The position numbers were made by a program, and so were the translations under genes. Positions 44,197 to 52,814 of a stretch of 64,000 nucleotides of DNA are shown here, in pieces. The stretch is from Acidimicrobiales bacterium (GTDB taxonomy: Bacteria > Actinomycetota > Acidimicrobiia > Acidimicrobiales > Poriferisodalaceae). The stretch is from contig VYDH01000036.1 of the NCBI GenBank assembly GCA_009843525.1, positions 124,001 through 188,000 of the forward strand. Reading direction: 5' to 3'. The notes beneath the pieces are model-generated. The model did not search any database, was not told the DNA's origin, and saw only the letters and a program-made list of their open reading frames with translations. Numbering within the stretch: position 1 is the stretch's first letter; the number at the start of each line of letters is the position of its first letter.

Positions 44197-46494
44197 TCAG
44201 GCGCCTCGCTCGAGCGGGCAGCATCCCGGTGCGCAGCTGTCCGGGCGCGGCCCCAGCCGGCCGACCGCGGGCCGGTCGGCTCGCAGGCCTGCCGTCTCCT
44301 CCACGAGATCCACCAGTGCCTCCACGAACAATGGATGCGTGCCGACCGACCGAGCACGCACCATGGTGATGCCGGCGCGGGCGGCGGTGGCGCGCGCCTT
44401 GGTGTCGAGGTCGGCAAGCACTTCCATGTGGTCGGAGACGAAGCCGAGCGGCACGACAAGGGCGGTGCGGCAACCCGTCGAGCCGAGCTGGGCGAGACGG
44501 TCGCTGACGTCAGGTTCCAGCCAGGGCACGTGCGGCGGGCCGCTGCGCGACTGGTAGACGACCTCGATGTCACCGGTCAGTCCTGCCATGCCGGCGACGG
44601 CTTCGGCGGCGTCGCTGAGCTGTGCCTCGTAGTCGCACGACGCGGCCATCCGGTTCGGCACGCTGTGGGCCGTAAACAGGGTGCGCACATCGCTGGGCAG
44701 GCGAGCGCCGTCGAGTGCCTCCCGGATGCGCTCAGCGAGGGCGCCGGCGAATCCGGGGTGATTGCCATAGACGCGCACCCGCGAGAGGCGTGGCGCTCCG
44801 GGCACCTCGTCGGCAGCTCGTGCAAGGTCTTCGTGGTATTGGCGGCAGCCCGAATACGAGCTGAATGCGGAGGTCAAGATCACTGCCGCGTGGCGGCGGC
44901 CATCGCCGGCCATCTGACCGACGGTGTCACGCAGGAACGGGTGCCAGTTGCGATTGCCCCAGTAGCACGCCAATGGCGTGCCCCGGCGAGCAAGTTCGCT
45001 CGACAGCGCCGCCAGTAATGAGCGGTTCTGCTCGTTGATCGGGCTCACGCCGCCATGACGCAGGTACTGCTGGGAGACCTGAGCGAGCCGCTCTGCTGGA
45101 ACGTCGCGTCCCCGAGTGACGTTCTGCAAGAACGGCATCACGTCGTCAGGACCTTCCGGCCCCCCGAACGACTGCAGCAGCACGGAGTCGATCGACTCGG
45201 GTCCGAGGGCTGCTTGGGCCGGTGCAGCCCGGAAGGACTGAACCGTCACCGGCCCGCGCTGTGCCGGCGTCGTGGCACGGGCGGCAGCCTCACCGGCGCC
45301 GACGGTGGCGAGTGGCACAGCGCGCGCACGCCCCGCAGCAACCAGCAGCGGCACCGACGACAGCGCCACGGCCATCGCCACCACGATCGTGAATCGGTAG
45401 CCCACATCGTCGATCAGCAGCCCGGCCAACGGAGGTCCTGCGAGGCCGCCGATGCCCGCAGCGGTATACAGCGCGCCCAGCACGCCGCCGAGCCCGGCCA
45501 GCCCGAAGAGCTCCGCGGCGACGGCGGGAGACAGAGCGATGAATCCGCCGTAGCTGCTGCCCATCACCAGCGAGTAGATCACCAGCAGCGTGTAGTTGTC
45601 GCCGGCAAACAGCCAGATCAGGTAGCTGAACCCCATGACGGTGAACGAGATCTGGTACAGCCGCATGAGCGGCAGCACGGTGCCGAGTGCTCCGAGCGCC
45701 AGCCGTCCGAGCAGCGAGGCCAGCCCGATGATGCCGATGAGCCACTCACCGCCTGGCTTGCCCAGGTCTTCGAGGTAGTCCTTGATGAAGATGATCGGGA
45801 CGAACAAGCTGGAACTCAGCAGCATCATCGACAGGTACAGCAGCGTGAAGCGCCGATTGTGCAGGAGCCGTCGGACTGAGGGCATCTCGCTCTGCGGTGC
45901 CTCCAGGGGCGGGCGCCGCGCAGCGAAGAGGGCCATCAGCAGCAGGCCCGTCGCCGCCACCGCGAGCACCTGATACGTGTCGCGCCAGCCGTAGCGTGCA
46001 ATGAGCCATTGCGCTGTCGGCGCCCCCACGAACTGGCCGAGACCGATCCCCGCAACAGCCACGCCCAGTGCCGCGGCGCGATGCCGCTCGAACCACCCGC
46101 TCACAGCGGACACCATCGGCACATACGCGCACGCCACGGCGATTCCCACGCCCAGTGAGTACGTGGTGATCGCGAGCCAGAGCTCTTGGGCCAGACTGGT
46201 CGCCCACAACCCGGCACCGAGAGCCGCAGCGCCTGCGAGCAAGACACGACGGGGTCCGTAGCGATCGCCGAGCTGACCGGTGAGCACGCCGAGCACGAAG
46301 AAGACGAAGGTCGGGATCGCGAAGAGCAGCGCGGCCAGGCCCGTCCCGATGCCGAACTCGATCCGGATGGAGTCGAGCACCACGCCGAAGCTGTACGAGA
46401 CAGCGAACACGGCGAATGTCGCCAGTGCGGCCGACAGCGCGACGGCCCATCCGGCAGCGGAGTCCAGCCTCTGGCCTTCGACGGTTGGGCTCAT
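44197..46494 (-). CDS. MFS transporter-ferrochelatase fusion protein
   Basis: 765 aa single reading frame with two complete parts. Residues 1-~425 form an MFS transporter with about 12 helices (FGVVLDSIRIEFGIGTGLAA, GQLGDRYGPRRVLLAG as loop 2-3 motif, RHRAAALGVAVAGIGLGQFV), of the oxalate/monocarboxylate-like branch. Residues ~434-765 form a ferrochelatase: LQSFGGPEGPDDVMPFLQNV, GGVSPINEQNRSL, catalytic His ~610 in FTAHSVPNRMA, and PWLEPDVSDRLAQLG. YSGCRQYHEDL and the C-terminal CAPGCC supply four cysteines matching those that ligate a 2Fe-2S cluster in actinobacterial enzymes. ATG at 46494. An internal GTG at 45249 could also start a separate ferrochelatase but has no Shine-Dalgarno. Confidence 0.85.
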   Translation of the reverse strand: MSPTVEGQRLDSAAGWAVALSAALATFAVFAVSYSFGVVLDSIRIEFGIGTGLAALLFAIPTFVFFVLGVLTGQLGDRYGPRRVLLAGAAALGAGLWATSLAQELWLAITTYSLGVGIAVACAYVPMVSAVSGWFERHRAAALGVAVAGIGLGQFVGAPTAQWLIARYGWRDTYQVLAVAATGLLLMALFAARRPPLEAPQSEMPSVRRLLHNRRFTLLYLSMMLLSSSLFVPIIFIKDYLEDLGKPGGEWLIGIIGLASLLGRLALGALGTVLPLMRLYQISFTVMGFSYLIWLFAGDNYTLLVIYSLVMGSSYGGFIALSPAVAAELFGLAGLGGVLGALYTAAGIGGLAGPPLAGLLIDDVGYRFTIVVAMAVALSSVPLLVAAGRARAVPLATVGAGEAAARATTPAQRGPVTVQSFRAAPAQAALGPESIDSVLLQSFGGPEGPDDVMPFLQNVTRGRDVPAERLAQVSQQYLRHGGVSPINEQNRSLLAALSSELARRGTPLACYWGNRNWHPFLRDTVGQMAGDGRRHAAVILTSAFSSYSGCRQYHEDLARAADEVPGAPRLSRVRVYGNHPGFAGALAERIREALDGARLPSDVRTLFTAHSVPNRMAASCDYEAQLSDAAEAVAGMAGLTGDIEVVYQSRSGPPHVPWLEPDVSDRLAQLGSTGCRTALVVPLGFVSDHMEVLADLDTKARATAARAGITMVRARSVGTHPLFVEALVDLVEETAGLRADRPAVGRLGPRPDSCAPGCCPLERGA

Positions 46495-46640
46495 CGCGCC
46501 GCTCCCGGCGGCTGGGAAGAAGTCCTGGCCATGGTGGGTTGGGGCTGCCCTTCCGCGCACGCATGCACCGCCAGTGCGGTCTCGGCGCGAGTGGGCACAC
46601 TACTGCCGTACCGTTGCACCAGCAGGAGCCGACCCCACAC

Positions 46641-46955
46641 GTGACCCAGAGCAGCGAGATGTTGACCCACACCGCCAACGTTCATGCCATCGGCGGCCGT
46701 GCCGTCAACGAACTGGTCACCAGCGGTTCTGCCGCGGGCAGTCCCGACGTCATCGAGTGCCCCGAGACCCGTACGACCGAGGGCGATCACGACCGTTTCT
46801 CTCACTACGTCAACAAAACGGCGCTGACTCGCTCGGCCGTCAGCGGCGAAGCGGTCGTGGCGCTGTGCGGCAAGAAGTGGGTGCCGACGCGAGACGGCGA
46901 GCGCTACCCGGTGTGCCCGGCCTGCAAGGAGATCTATGCCGGCCTGCGTTCGTGA
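46641..46955 (+). CDS. DUF3039 family protein
   Basis: 104 aa actinobacterial protein of unknown function. The family pattern is visible: DHDRFSHYVNK with His residues, then SGEAVVALCGKKWVP and YPVCPACKEIYAGL, so a small zinc site (His/Cys) is likely. GTG at 46641 has AGGAG 12 nt upstream; ATG at 46659 is an alternative. A TACCGT -10-like box lies at 46609-46614. Divergent from the MFS-ferrochelatase gene. Confidence 0.85.
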   Translation: MTQSSEMLTHTANVHAIGGRAVNELVTSGSAAGSPDVIECPETRTTEGDHDRFSHYVNKTALTRSAVSGEAVVALCGKKWVPTRDGERYPVCPACKEIYAGLRS

Positions 46956-46993
46956 CGCAAGAAATTGGACAATGGCAGATCGCGGGACGCGAC

Positions 46994-46999
46994 TAGCCT
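46994..46999 (+). promoter_or_regulatory. -10 box (TAGCCT) ahead of the phoH leader ORFs
   Basis: TAGCCTTGC resembles the TACCCTTGC boxes of cysS and glyS. The first in-frame GTG (47010) follows after 10 nt. Confidence 0.4.
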
Positions 47000-47009
47000 T
47001 GCGACCATC

Positions 47010-47104
47010 GTGACCGAACCAACCGTCGGCAAGTCTGGTTGCCGTCTGCGCGCCGTCGACTCATGAGCGCTGCGCTGACGACTTACTGCGCCGGAGCCCA
47101 GTGA
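47010..47104 (+). other. Two tiny overlapping leader ORFs upstream of phoH
   Basis: GTG at 47010 opens an 18-codon ORF (VTEPTVGKSG...) ending at 47066; its TGA overlaps the ATG (47063) of a 13-codon ORF ([13 protein letters not shown]) ending at 47104; that TGA overlaps the phoH GTG at 47101. The chain of ATGA and GTGA overlaps suggests translational coupling into phoH, but coding is unproven. Confidence 0.35.
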
Positions 47105-48063
47105 CCGACACACAGGTCCGGATACACGTGCCGGGCAATCACCTCATGGTCGGGGTGCTGGGACATCGCGACGAGCACTTGCGGCTGGTGGCGGACCACT
47201 TCGCAGATGCCGACATTCATGTGCGCGGCAACGAGATCACCGTGGCGGGCCCCAGCGCAGCGCTCGTCGGGCAGGTCTTCGAGGAGATGGTGCACGTGCT
47301 CGAGGCCGGCCAGCGCATCGAACCCGAGATGCTCGACCGCGTCATCGACATGGTCGAGGCCGACGAGAGCCCGAGCGATGTGCTGTCCGCGCCGATCGTG
47401 CGAGCGCCCAACGGCCGGGTGGTGCGGGCGAAGAGCGCCGGACAGAAGCGCTACGTGGAGATGATCCGCTCCAACATCGTGACCTTCGCCGTCGGGCCGG
47501 CCGGCACCGGCAAGACGTGGCTGGCGGTCGCGCTCGCCGTCGATGCGCTGATGTCAAAGGCGGTGCGACGCATCGTGCTCACCCGTCCGGCAGTGGAAGC
47601 GGGTGAACGGCTCGGCTTCCTGCCAGGGGATCTGATGGCCAAGATCGATCCATATCTGGCTCCGCTCTATGACTCGCTCTACGACATGCTGGACGTGGAG
47701 ACGGCCGCCAAGCTGCTCGAGCGCAAGACGATCGACGTGGCGCCGCTTGCGTTCATGCGCGGCCGCACGCTCAACGACAGCTTCATCATCCTGGACGAGG
47801 CACAGAACACCACACCCGAGCAGATGAAGATGTTCCTGACCCGCATCGGCTTCGGTTCCAAGGTGGTCGTGACCGGCGACCGCACGCAGATCGACGTGCC
47901 CGGCGGCAAGAGCGGACTGATCGATGTGGAACAGGCGCTCGACGGCATTGGGGGGCTTGCGTTCGCCCGCCTCGGCAGGCGGGACATCACCCGGCATCGC
48001 ATCGTCGGCGACATCGTGGCGGCATATGACCGGCGTGACGCGAAACGCAACGGCAGCGAGTGA
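47101..48063 (+). CDS. phoH: PhoH-family ATPase
   Basis: 320 aa RNA-associated P-loop ATPase. An N-terminal KH-like part ([20 protein letters not shown]) precedes the ATPase core: Walker [12 protein letters not shown] (about residue 131), [20 protein letters not shown], Walker [13 protein letters not shown], and [12 protein letters not shown]. PhoH is linked to YbeY in ribosome maturation and here lies 4 bp before it. GTG at 47101 overlaps the stop of a leader ORF. Confidence 0.96.
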   Translation: MTDTQVRIHVPGNHLMVGVLGHRDEHLRLVADHFADADIHVRGNEITVAGPSAALVGQVFEEMVHVLEAGQRIEPEMLDRVIDMVEADESPSDVLSAPIVRAPNGRVVRAKSAGQKRYVEMIRSNIVTFAVGPAGTGKTWLAVALAVDALMSKAVRRIVLTRPAVEAGERLGFLPGDLMAKIDPYLAPLYDSLYDMLDVETAAKLLERKTIDVAPLAFMRGRTLNDSFIILDEAQNTTPEQMKMFLTRIGFGSKVVVTGDRTQIDVPGGKSGLIDVEQALDGIGGLAFARLGRRDITRHRIVGDIVAAYDRRDAKRNGSE

Positions 48064-48067
48064 ACGA

Positions 48068-48592
48068 GTGGCTGGTGGCTGCACCGGCGACGACGGCGTG
48101 CTGATTGCAGATCGCCAGAGCGACGTGCAGATCGATTCCCGCCGTTACCGCGTGCTGGTGCGGCAGGTGCTGGAGGCCGAGGGTGTGCCGCCGGGCACCG
48201 AGACCGCCGTGACGTTCGTGGGCCGCGACGAGATGGCGGAGCTGAATGAAGCTCACATGGGCCACACCGGGCCGACCGACGTGCTCGCCTTCCCGCTGGA
48301 CCTCGTGCCGGGTCCGCAGACGCCGGCCAGCGATACGGGGATCGGTGCCGATCCCGCCGGCGCAGCCTTGGCCGGCGACATCGTCGTGTGCCCAGCCGTC
48401 GCTGCGGCGAACGCAACCGCAGGCAAGGGGTCTCGGCCAGGACACGACGGCAGCGTCAGCGCGGAAATCGATTTGCTCGTTGTGCACGGCGTGCTGCACT
48501 TGCTCGGCATGGATCACGCAGAGCCCACCGAAGCCGCAGCGATGCGCGCCCGCGAGACTGAGCACTTGCGCCGATTGTGGAGCCATTCATGA
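48068..48592 (+). CDS. ybeY: Endoribonuclease YbeY (rRNA maturation)
   Basis: 174 aa metal-dependent RNase for 16S rRNA 3'-end processing. The zinc motif HGVLHLLGMDH is complete (about residues 143-153) and preceded by LNEAHMGHTGPTDVLAFPLD, the conserved substrate groove. A Gly/Ala-rich insertion (PGPQTPASDTGIGADPAGAA) lengthens the loop between them. GTG at 48068 follows the phoH stop by 4 bp; the stop overlaps the start of the CBS-domain gene (ATGA). Confidence 0.96.
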   Translation: MAGGCTGDDGVLIADRQSDVQIDSRRYRVLVRQVLEAEGVPPGTETAVTFVGRDEMAELNEAHMGHTGPTDVLAFPLDLVPGPQTPASDTGIGADPAGAALAGDIVVCPAVAAANATAGKGSRPGHDGSVSAEIDLLVVHGVLHLLGMDHAEPTEAAAMRARETEHLRRLWSHS

Positions 48593-49908
48593 ACTGGGTG
48601 CTGGGCGCTGTCGCGGCGGCGATCCTGCTCGCGGCGGCCATGTTCCTGCGACTGGTCGAGGCGACGTTCGTGCGTCTGGGCCGGGCCCGCGCTTCAGGCT
48701 TGGATGAATCCAACGGAAACAGCGAGCGCCACAACGGCGACCGCGACAACGGGCACCCGAGTCCCACGCCGAAGGCCTCGCTGGAACAGCTCGTGGCGGA
48801 TCGCGAGGTGGTGCTGGGACCCGTCTCGCTGCTGCGCGTGCTGGCACAGGTGGCGCTGGTAGGCGGTGTCACCTGGGTTGCCGCGAGCCGGACGGGCCCA
48901 GCGGGCATCGTGGCCGCCATTGCCGTGACGGCCGTCGTGCTGTTCGGCGTGACCGAGGCGATGCCCCGGCGCTGGGGGGTCGAGGCCAACGACCGCATGG
49001 CGCGGGTGCTCGCGCCAGTTGCCCGGGTGCTGAGTCGCACCGGGCCGCTCGCTTGGGTGGCGCGGCTGCTGGCGTTCCCGGCGAGGGCGGTGGGGCCTGC
49101 TGTCACACAGGGCGACAGCGGCGAGGTCACCGAGGATGAGCTGGTGGCACTGGCATCGGCTGCCGCGCAGGCCAGCCTGATCGAGGACAGCGAGGCAGAG
49201 TTGATCGGTCAGATCATGGAGCTCGGCGACACCATCGTGCGTGAAGTGATGGTGCCTCGCCCCGACATGGTCACAGTGAGTCTCGATGACAGCGTCGCCG
49301 ATGCGCTGGAGAAGGTCATCGCGTCGGGCTTCACGCGCCTGCCGGTGACAGCCGCCAGCGTCGACGACCTCCGGGGCATCGTGCTGGCCAAGGATCTCGT
49401 TGCGGCCTACCTGCACGGCACCCCTTCGGATGGATCGGCCACCTGCGCGCAGGTGCTGCGGCCGGCCACCTTTGTGCCCGAGACGAAGCGAGTCAGCGAC
49501 CTGATGCGCGAGATGCAGGAGTCCAAGTCGCACTTGGCCGTCGCCGTGGACGAGTACGGCGGCGTGGCAGGGCTGGTCACGCTCGAGGACATCATCGAAG
49601 AGCTCGTCGGGGAGATTGCCGACGAGTACGACGCCGACGAGGCACTCGTGCAGGAAGTGGGCGACGGTGCGTTCATGTTCTCCGGGCGTTTGCCGGCGTC
49701 GCGGCTGGCCGAGGTGCTGGAGCTTCGGCTGCCTGAGGGCGACTGGGACACGGTCGGCGGGCTCGTGCTCGACCGCATGGGTCACGTGCCCGAGACGGGA
49801 GAGACCACCGATCTCGACGGATGGTGCCTGTCTGCCCTCGAAGTGGAGGGTCGGCGCATCAACCTCGTCGGCGCCCGTCGAGGTGCCGATCCGGTGGGTT
49901 CGGGGTAG
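48589..49908 (+). CDS. HlyC/CorC (CNNM)-family membrane protein with CBS domains
   Basis: 439 aa. One N-terminal helix (LGAVAAAILLAAAMFLRLV), hydrophobic segments at ~85-125, a linker, then paired CBS domains (DTIVREVMVPRPDMVTVSLD; YGGVAGLVTLEDIIEELVGE, ~205-335) and a CorC_HlyC C-terminal domain (FMFSGRLPASRLAEVLELRL). Family members influence Mg2+ and related ions. The DUF21 region is short and interrupted by a hydrophilic stretch (NGNSERHNGDRDNGHPS). ATG at 48589 overlaps the ybeY stop; a GTG at 48577 would add four residues. Confidence 0.92.
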   Translation: MNWVLGAVAAAILLAAAMFLRLVEATFVRLGRARASGLDESNGNSERHNGDRDNGHPSPTPKASLEQLVADREVVLGPVSLLRVLAQVALVGGVTWVAASRTGPAGIVAAIAVTAVVLFGVTEAMPRRWGVEANDRMARVLAPVARVLSRTGPLAWVARLLAFPARAVGPAVTQGDSGEVTEDELVALASAAAQASLIEDSEAELIGQIMELGDTIVREVMVPRPDMVTVSLDDSVADALEKVIASGFTRLPVTAASVDDLRGIVLAKDLVAAYLHGTPSDGSATCAQVLRPATFVPETKRVSDLMREMQESKSHLAVAVDEYGGVAGLVTLEDIIEELVGEIADEYDADEALVQEVGDGAFMFSGRLPASRLAEVLELRLPEGDWDTVGGLVLDRMGHVPETGETTDLDGWCLSALEVEGRRINLVGARRGADPVGSG

Positions 49909-49922
49909 GCCCGGAGCGGGCG

Positions 49923-50804
49923 GTGCGCTCAGGCTTTGTGACCCTCGTCGGGCGCCCGAACGCAGGCAAGTCGACGTTGCTGAACTGCCTGGTGGGCAGC
50001 AAGATCAGCATCACCTCTGCCAAGCCTCAGACCACACGGCTGCGTGTGATGGGTGTGCGGCACCTGCCCGACGCGCAGGTTGTCTTCGTCGACACGCCCG
50101 GCATCGCCAAGCCGGTCACTTCGCTGGGGGAGCAGCTCAACGAGACCGCGCGTACCGCCGTCGCCGAACTGGAGCCGCTGGACGTGATCTGCATTGTGCT
50201 CGACGCCACAGCGCCACTCGGCCGCGGCGACCGGCTCATCTGGGAGTCGTTGCCGCCGGGCATGTCCACTGTCGTCGCGGTCACGAAGTGCGATCGGGCG
50301 TCGAAGGCCCAGGTGCTGGCTCAACTGGCCGCCGCTGCGGAATTCGACGCCGATGCGTATTTCCCTGTGTCGGGCCTGACCGGCGAGGGCACCGATGCCC
50401 TGCTCGATCACTTGGCGGCCGGCCTCGGCGAGGGTCCTGCCTACTTTCCTCCCGAGAGCATCACCGACCTGCCCGATGCGTGGCGAATATCCGAGGCGGT
50501 GCGCGAGCAGTTGCTGACGCGGCTGGACGACGAGCTGCCCTACAGCATCGCGGTCCGCGTCACCGAGTGGGAAGCTGACCGCATCCGCTGCGACATCGCC
50601 GTGGAGCGACCCTCGCAGAAGGGCATTGTGATCGGCCGCGGCGGCCGGATGCTGCGAGAGGTGGGCACGGCGGCACGCCGTGCGCTCGGCCTCGACGGTG
50701 TGTATCTGGAGCTGCGGGTGCGAGTCGAGCCGGACTGGCAGCGCACCCCCGACGCAGTCGCCCGCATGCTCGCACCTGAGGCTCCCTCCGAGCCCCTCGA
50801 CTGA
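49923..50804 (+). CDS. era: GTPase Era
   Basis: 293 aa ribosome-assembly GTPase binding 16S rRNA. G1 GRPNAGKSTLLN (~9-20), KPQTTRLRVMG (switch), DTPGIAKPV (G3), TKCDRASK (G4, TKCD instead of NKxD), FPVSGLTGEGTDALL (G5). The KH domain contains QKGIVIGRGGRMLREVGTAA. GTG at 49923 is 14 bp after the upstream stop with GGAG close by. Convergent with the helicase gene. Confidence 0.97.
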   Translation: MRSGFVTLVGRPNAGKSTLLNCLVGSKISITSAKPQTTRLRVMGVRHLPDAQVVFVDTPGIAKPVTSLGEQLNETARTAVAELEPLDVICIVLDATAPLGRGDRLIWESLPPGMSTVVAVTKCDRASKAQVLAQLAAAAEFDADAYFPVSGLTGEGTDALLDHLAAGLGEGPAYFPPESITDLPDAWRISEAVREQLLTRLDDELPYSIAVRVTEWEADRIRCDIAVERPSQKGIVIGRGGRMLREVGTAARRALGLDGVYLELRVRVEPDWQRTPDAVARMLAPEAPSEPLD

Positions 50805-50817
50805 CGACCCATCCTGC

Positions 50818-52773
50818 TCAGGCGGCGTGCTGGTTGCGGATGGAGGCGAGGAACTCGATTGCATCGGCCTGATCGATGCTGCGGCGCATGGGCGGCAGCG
50901 GATCCAGCAGGCGCGGCCGGTAGCCGGCGGTGGCGAGCCGTGAGTCGAGCACCGCCACCACCCCCCGGTCAGCGGTGGTGCGGATCAGCCGGCCCACTCC
51001 CTGTGCCAGCATGTCTGCCGCGTTCGGTACGTCGACGGTCATGAAGGCATCGCTGCCTGCCGCTTCGCGCCGGGCTGCCGCGAGCGGCTCGTTGGGCCGG
51101 GCGAACGGGAGACGGTCGATCGCGAGCAGCGACAGGGCTGGCCCAGCCACGTCCACCCCCTGCCAGAAGCTCATCGTGCCGAACACCGCTGTTGCGGGAT
51201 TGTCTCCGAGCGCATCGAGCAGCGCGGCGTTCGACAGCTCGCCTCCCTGGCGCAGCACCCGGATGCCGCTGAGTCGCTCAGTGAGCGCATCGGCTGTGTC
51301 ATTGAGCGCGCGCCAGCTCGTGAACAGCGCGAGCGTGCGCCCGCCGATCGTGGCCACGAGCTCGGCCAACTCGTCGATGGCCGCCGCTCGGTACGCATCG
51401 CTGGTGGGCGCAGGCAGGTGCCGGGCGCAGTACAGCAGCGCGTTGGTGCGGTAGTCGAACGGGCTGTCCACTGCGAGATACGCGTGGTCGGCGGCGGGCA
51501 CGCCGAGTCGTCCGACGAAGTGCGGACCGAGCGTCGCGCTCGTGAGCACGCACGCTTGACGGCCCCACAGCCGGCTCGCGAGCAGGTCGCCGACATCGAG
51601 CGGCGCGAGGCGGAGCCGGCCGCGGCCTTCAACGAGGATCACCGTTCCCTGCGGAGGGTCGAGCGCAGCACGCAGCGCGGTGAGCGACTCCGCTGCGATC
51701 CGGCTGACCCGCAGCCGTTCCAGGTCGGCTGCGTCGTCGCCAGCCGACCGAAGTTCGGCGGCGAGATCGGCGACCCTGCTGTCGGCGACTTCCAGCAGGC
51801 TGGCCAGGTCACCAGTGATCGCGCCCAAGCGGGTGTCGCGCAACGGGCCGAGCTCGTCGGCCAGACGGTTCGAGACATCAGCGACGGCATCCGCAGCCGT
51901 GCCTGCAGCGCCCACCGCGCGTGCTTCGGCAGCCAGCCGCGTGAAGCCCGCCGGAGTGATCTCCAGGCCGGCCACTTGGGTGACGACCGGCTCGAGCTGA
52001 TGGGCCTCGTCGAACACGACGGCGTCGTGGGGCCCGAATAGGTAGCCGTCGCCGAATAGGTCGATGCAGTAGAGGTGCTGGTTGGTCACCACGATGCCGG
52101 CCCTCGCCGACCGGGCCCGAGCCTCCTCGGCGAAGCAGCGGTGGCCCTCGGGGCAGCGCTCAGCGCCGATGCACTCGGTGCTGTTCACCGACACCGACGA
52201 CCACACGCGCGCGTCGGGCGCGACGGCCAGCTCCGAACGGTCTCCCGTGCGCGTTCGGGGCACCCACTGTGAGATTTCGGCGAGCTGCTGTCGCCGAGCA
52301 AGCTCGGTGGGCGTGGCCGGGCCGTCACCCAAGTCGAACTGCTGCTGGGCGTGCTCGCCGAAGCGGTGGCGACAGACATAGTTGTTGCGCCCCTTCAGTA
52401 CTTCCCACCGGACCGGACGTCCGAGCCGCTGGGCCATCCCGGCGGCCACGAGCGGGAGGTCTTTGCCGACGAGCTGGTCCTGCAGCGCCAGCGTCGCGGT
52501 GGCGATCACCACTCGCTTGCCCGCAGCCGCAGCCAGCGCAGCAGGTACCAGGTAGGCGAACGACTTGCCTACGCCGGTGCCTGCCTGGCACAGCAGCGTC
52601 TCACCGCCGGCGATCACCTCATGCACCGCGGCTGCCATCTCGGCCTGGCCGTCTCGTTGCTCGCCGCCGCCGGGAAGCCCTGCGATCACCTCGCCGAGTG
52701 CGGCAGCGGCGTCGCCGATGTCTGATGCCCCCTTGCCTGTAGCCGAGGCAAGGTCCCATGGCTCGTCGGACAT
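50818..52773 (-). CDS. dinG: DinG/XPD-like ATP-dependent DNA helicase
   Basis: 651 aa superfamily 2 helicase. Walker A is CQAGTGVGKSFAYLVPAALA; the DEAH box is VVFDEAHQLEP; four cysteines between them (NNYVC, ECIGAERC, GHRCF) fit the XPD-type 4Fe-4S cluster. Motif VI is QGVGRLIRTTADRGVVAVLD. It resolves unusual DNA structures; LexA control is not evident here (no GAAC-N4-GTTC box upstream). ATG at 52773 has GGAGGG upstream. Divergent from uppS. Confidence 0.9.
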   Translation of the reverse strand: MSDEPWDLASATGKGASDIGDAAAALGEVIAGLPGGGEQRDGQAEMAAAVHEVIAGGETLLCQAGTGVGKSFAYLVPAALAAAAGKRVVIATATLALQDQLVGKDLPLVAAGMAQRLGRPVRWEVLKGRNNYVCRHRFGEHAQQQFDLGDGPATPTELARRQQLAEISQWVPRTRTGDRSELAVAPDARVWSSVSVNSTECIGAERCPEGHRCFAEEARARSARAGIVVTNQHLYCIDLFGDGYLFGPHDAVVFDEAHQLEPVVTQVAGLEITPAGFTRLAAEARAVGAAGTAADAVADVSNRLADELGPLRDTRLGAITGDLASLLEVADSRVADLAAELRSAGDDAADLERLRVSRIAAESLTALRAALDPPQGTVILVEGRGRLRLAPLDVGDLLASRLWGRQACVLTSATLGPHFVGRLGVPAADHAYLAVDSPFDYRTNALLYCARHLPAPTSDAYRAAAIDELAELVATIGGRTLALFTSWRALNDTADALTERLSGIRVLRQGGELSNAALLDALGDNPATAVFGTMSFWQGVDVAGPALSLLAIDRLPFARPNEPLAAARREAAGSDAFMTVDVPNAADMLAQGVGRLIRTTADRGVVAVLDSRLATAGYRPRLLDPLPPMRRSIDQADAIEFLASIRNQHAA

Positions 52774-52801
52774 CTGCTCACCCTCCTTCCCGCTCTGGTT
52801 C

Positions 52802-52807
52802 TACCCT
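52802..52807 (+). promoter_or_regulatory. -10 box (TACCCT) of a probable leaderless uppS transcript
   Basis: TACCCT, then 7 nt, then the GTG at 52815. No Shine-Dalgarno lies between. It decides the uppS start against an ATG at 52758. Confidence 0.5.
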
Positions 52808-52814
52808 GCGCAGT

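Noticed and set aside
42771..44573. Long minus-strand reading frame opposite nrdJ
   Set aside because: Arg/Pro/Ala-rich composition typical of an antisense shadow in high-GC DNA; nrdJ on the plus strand explains the region fully.
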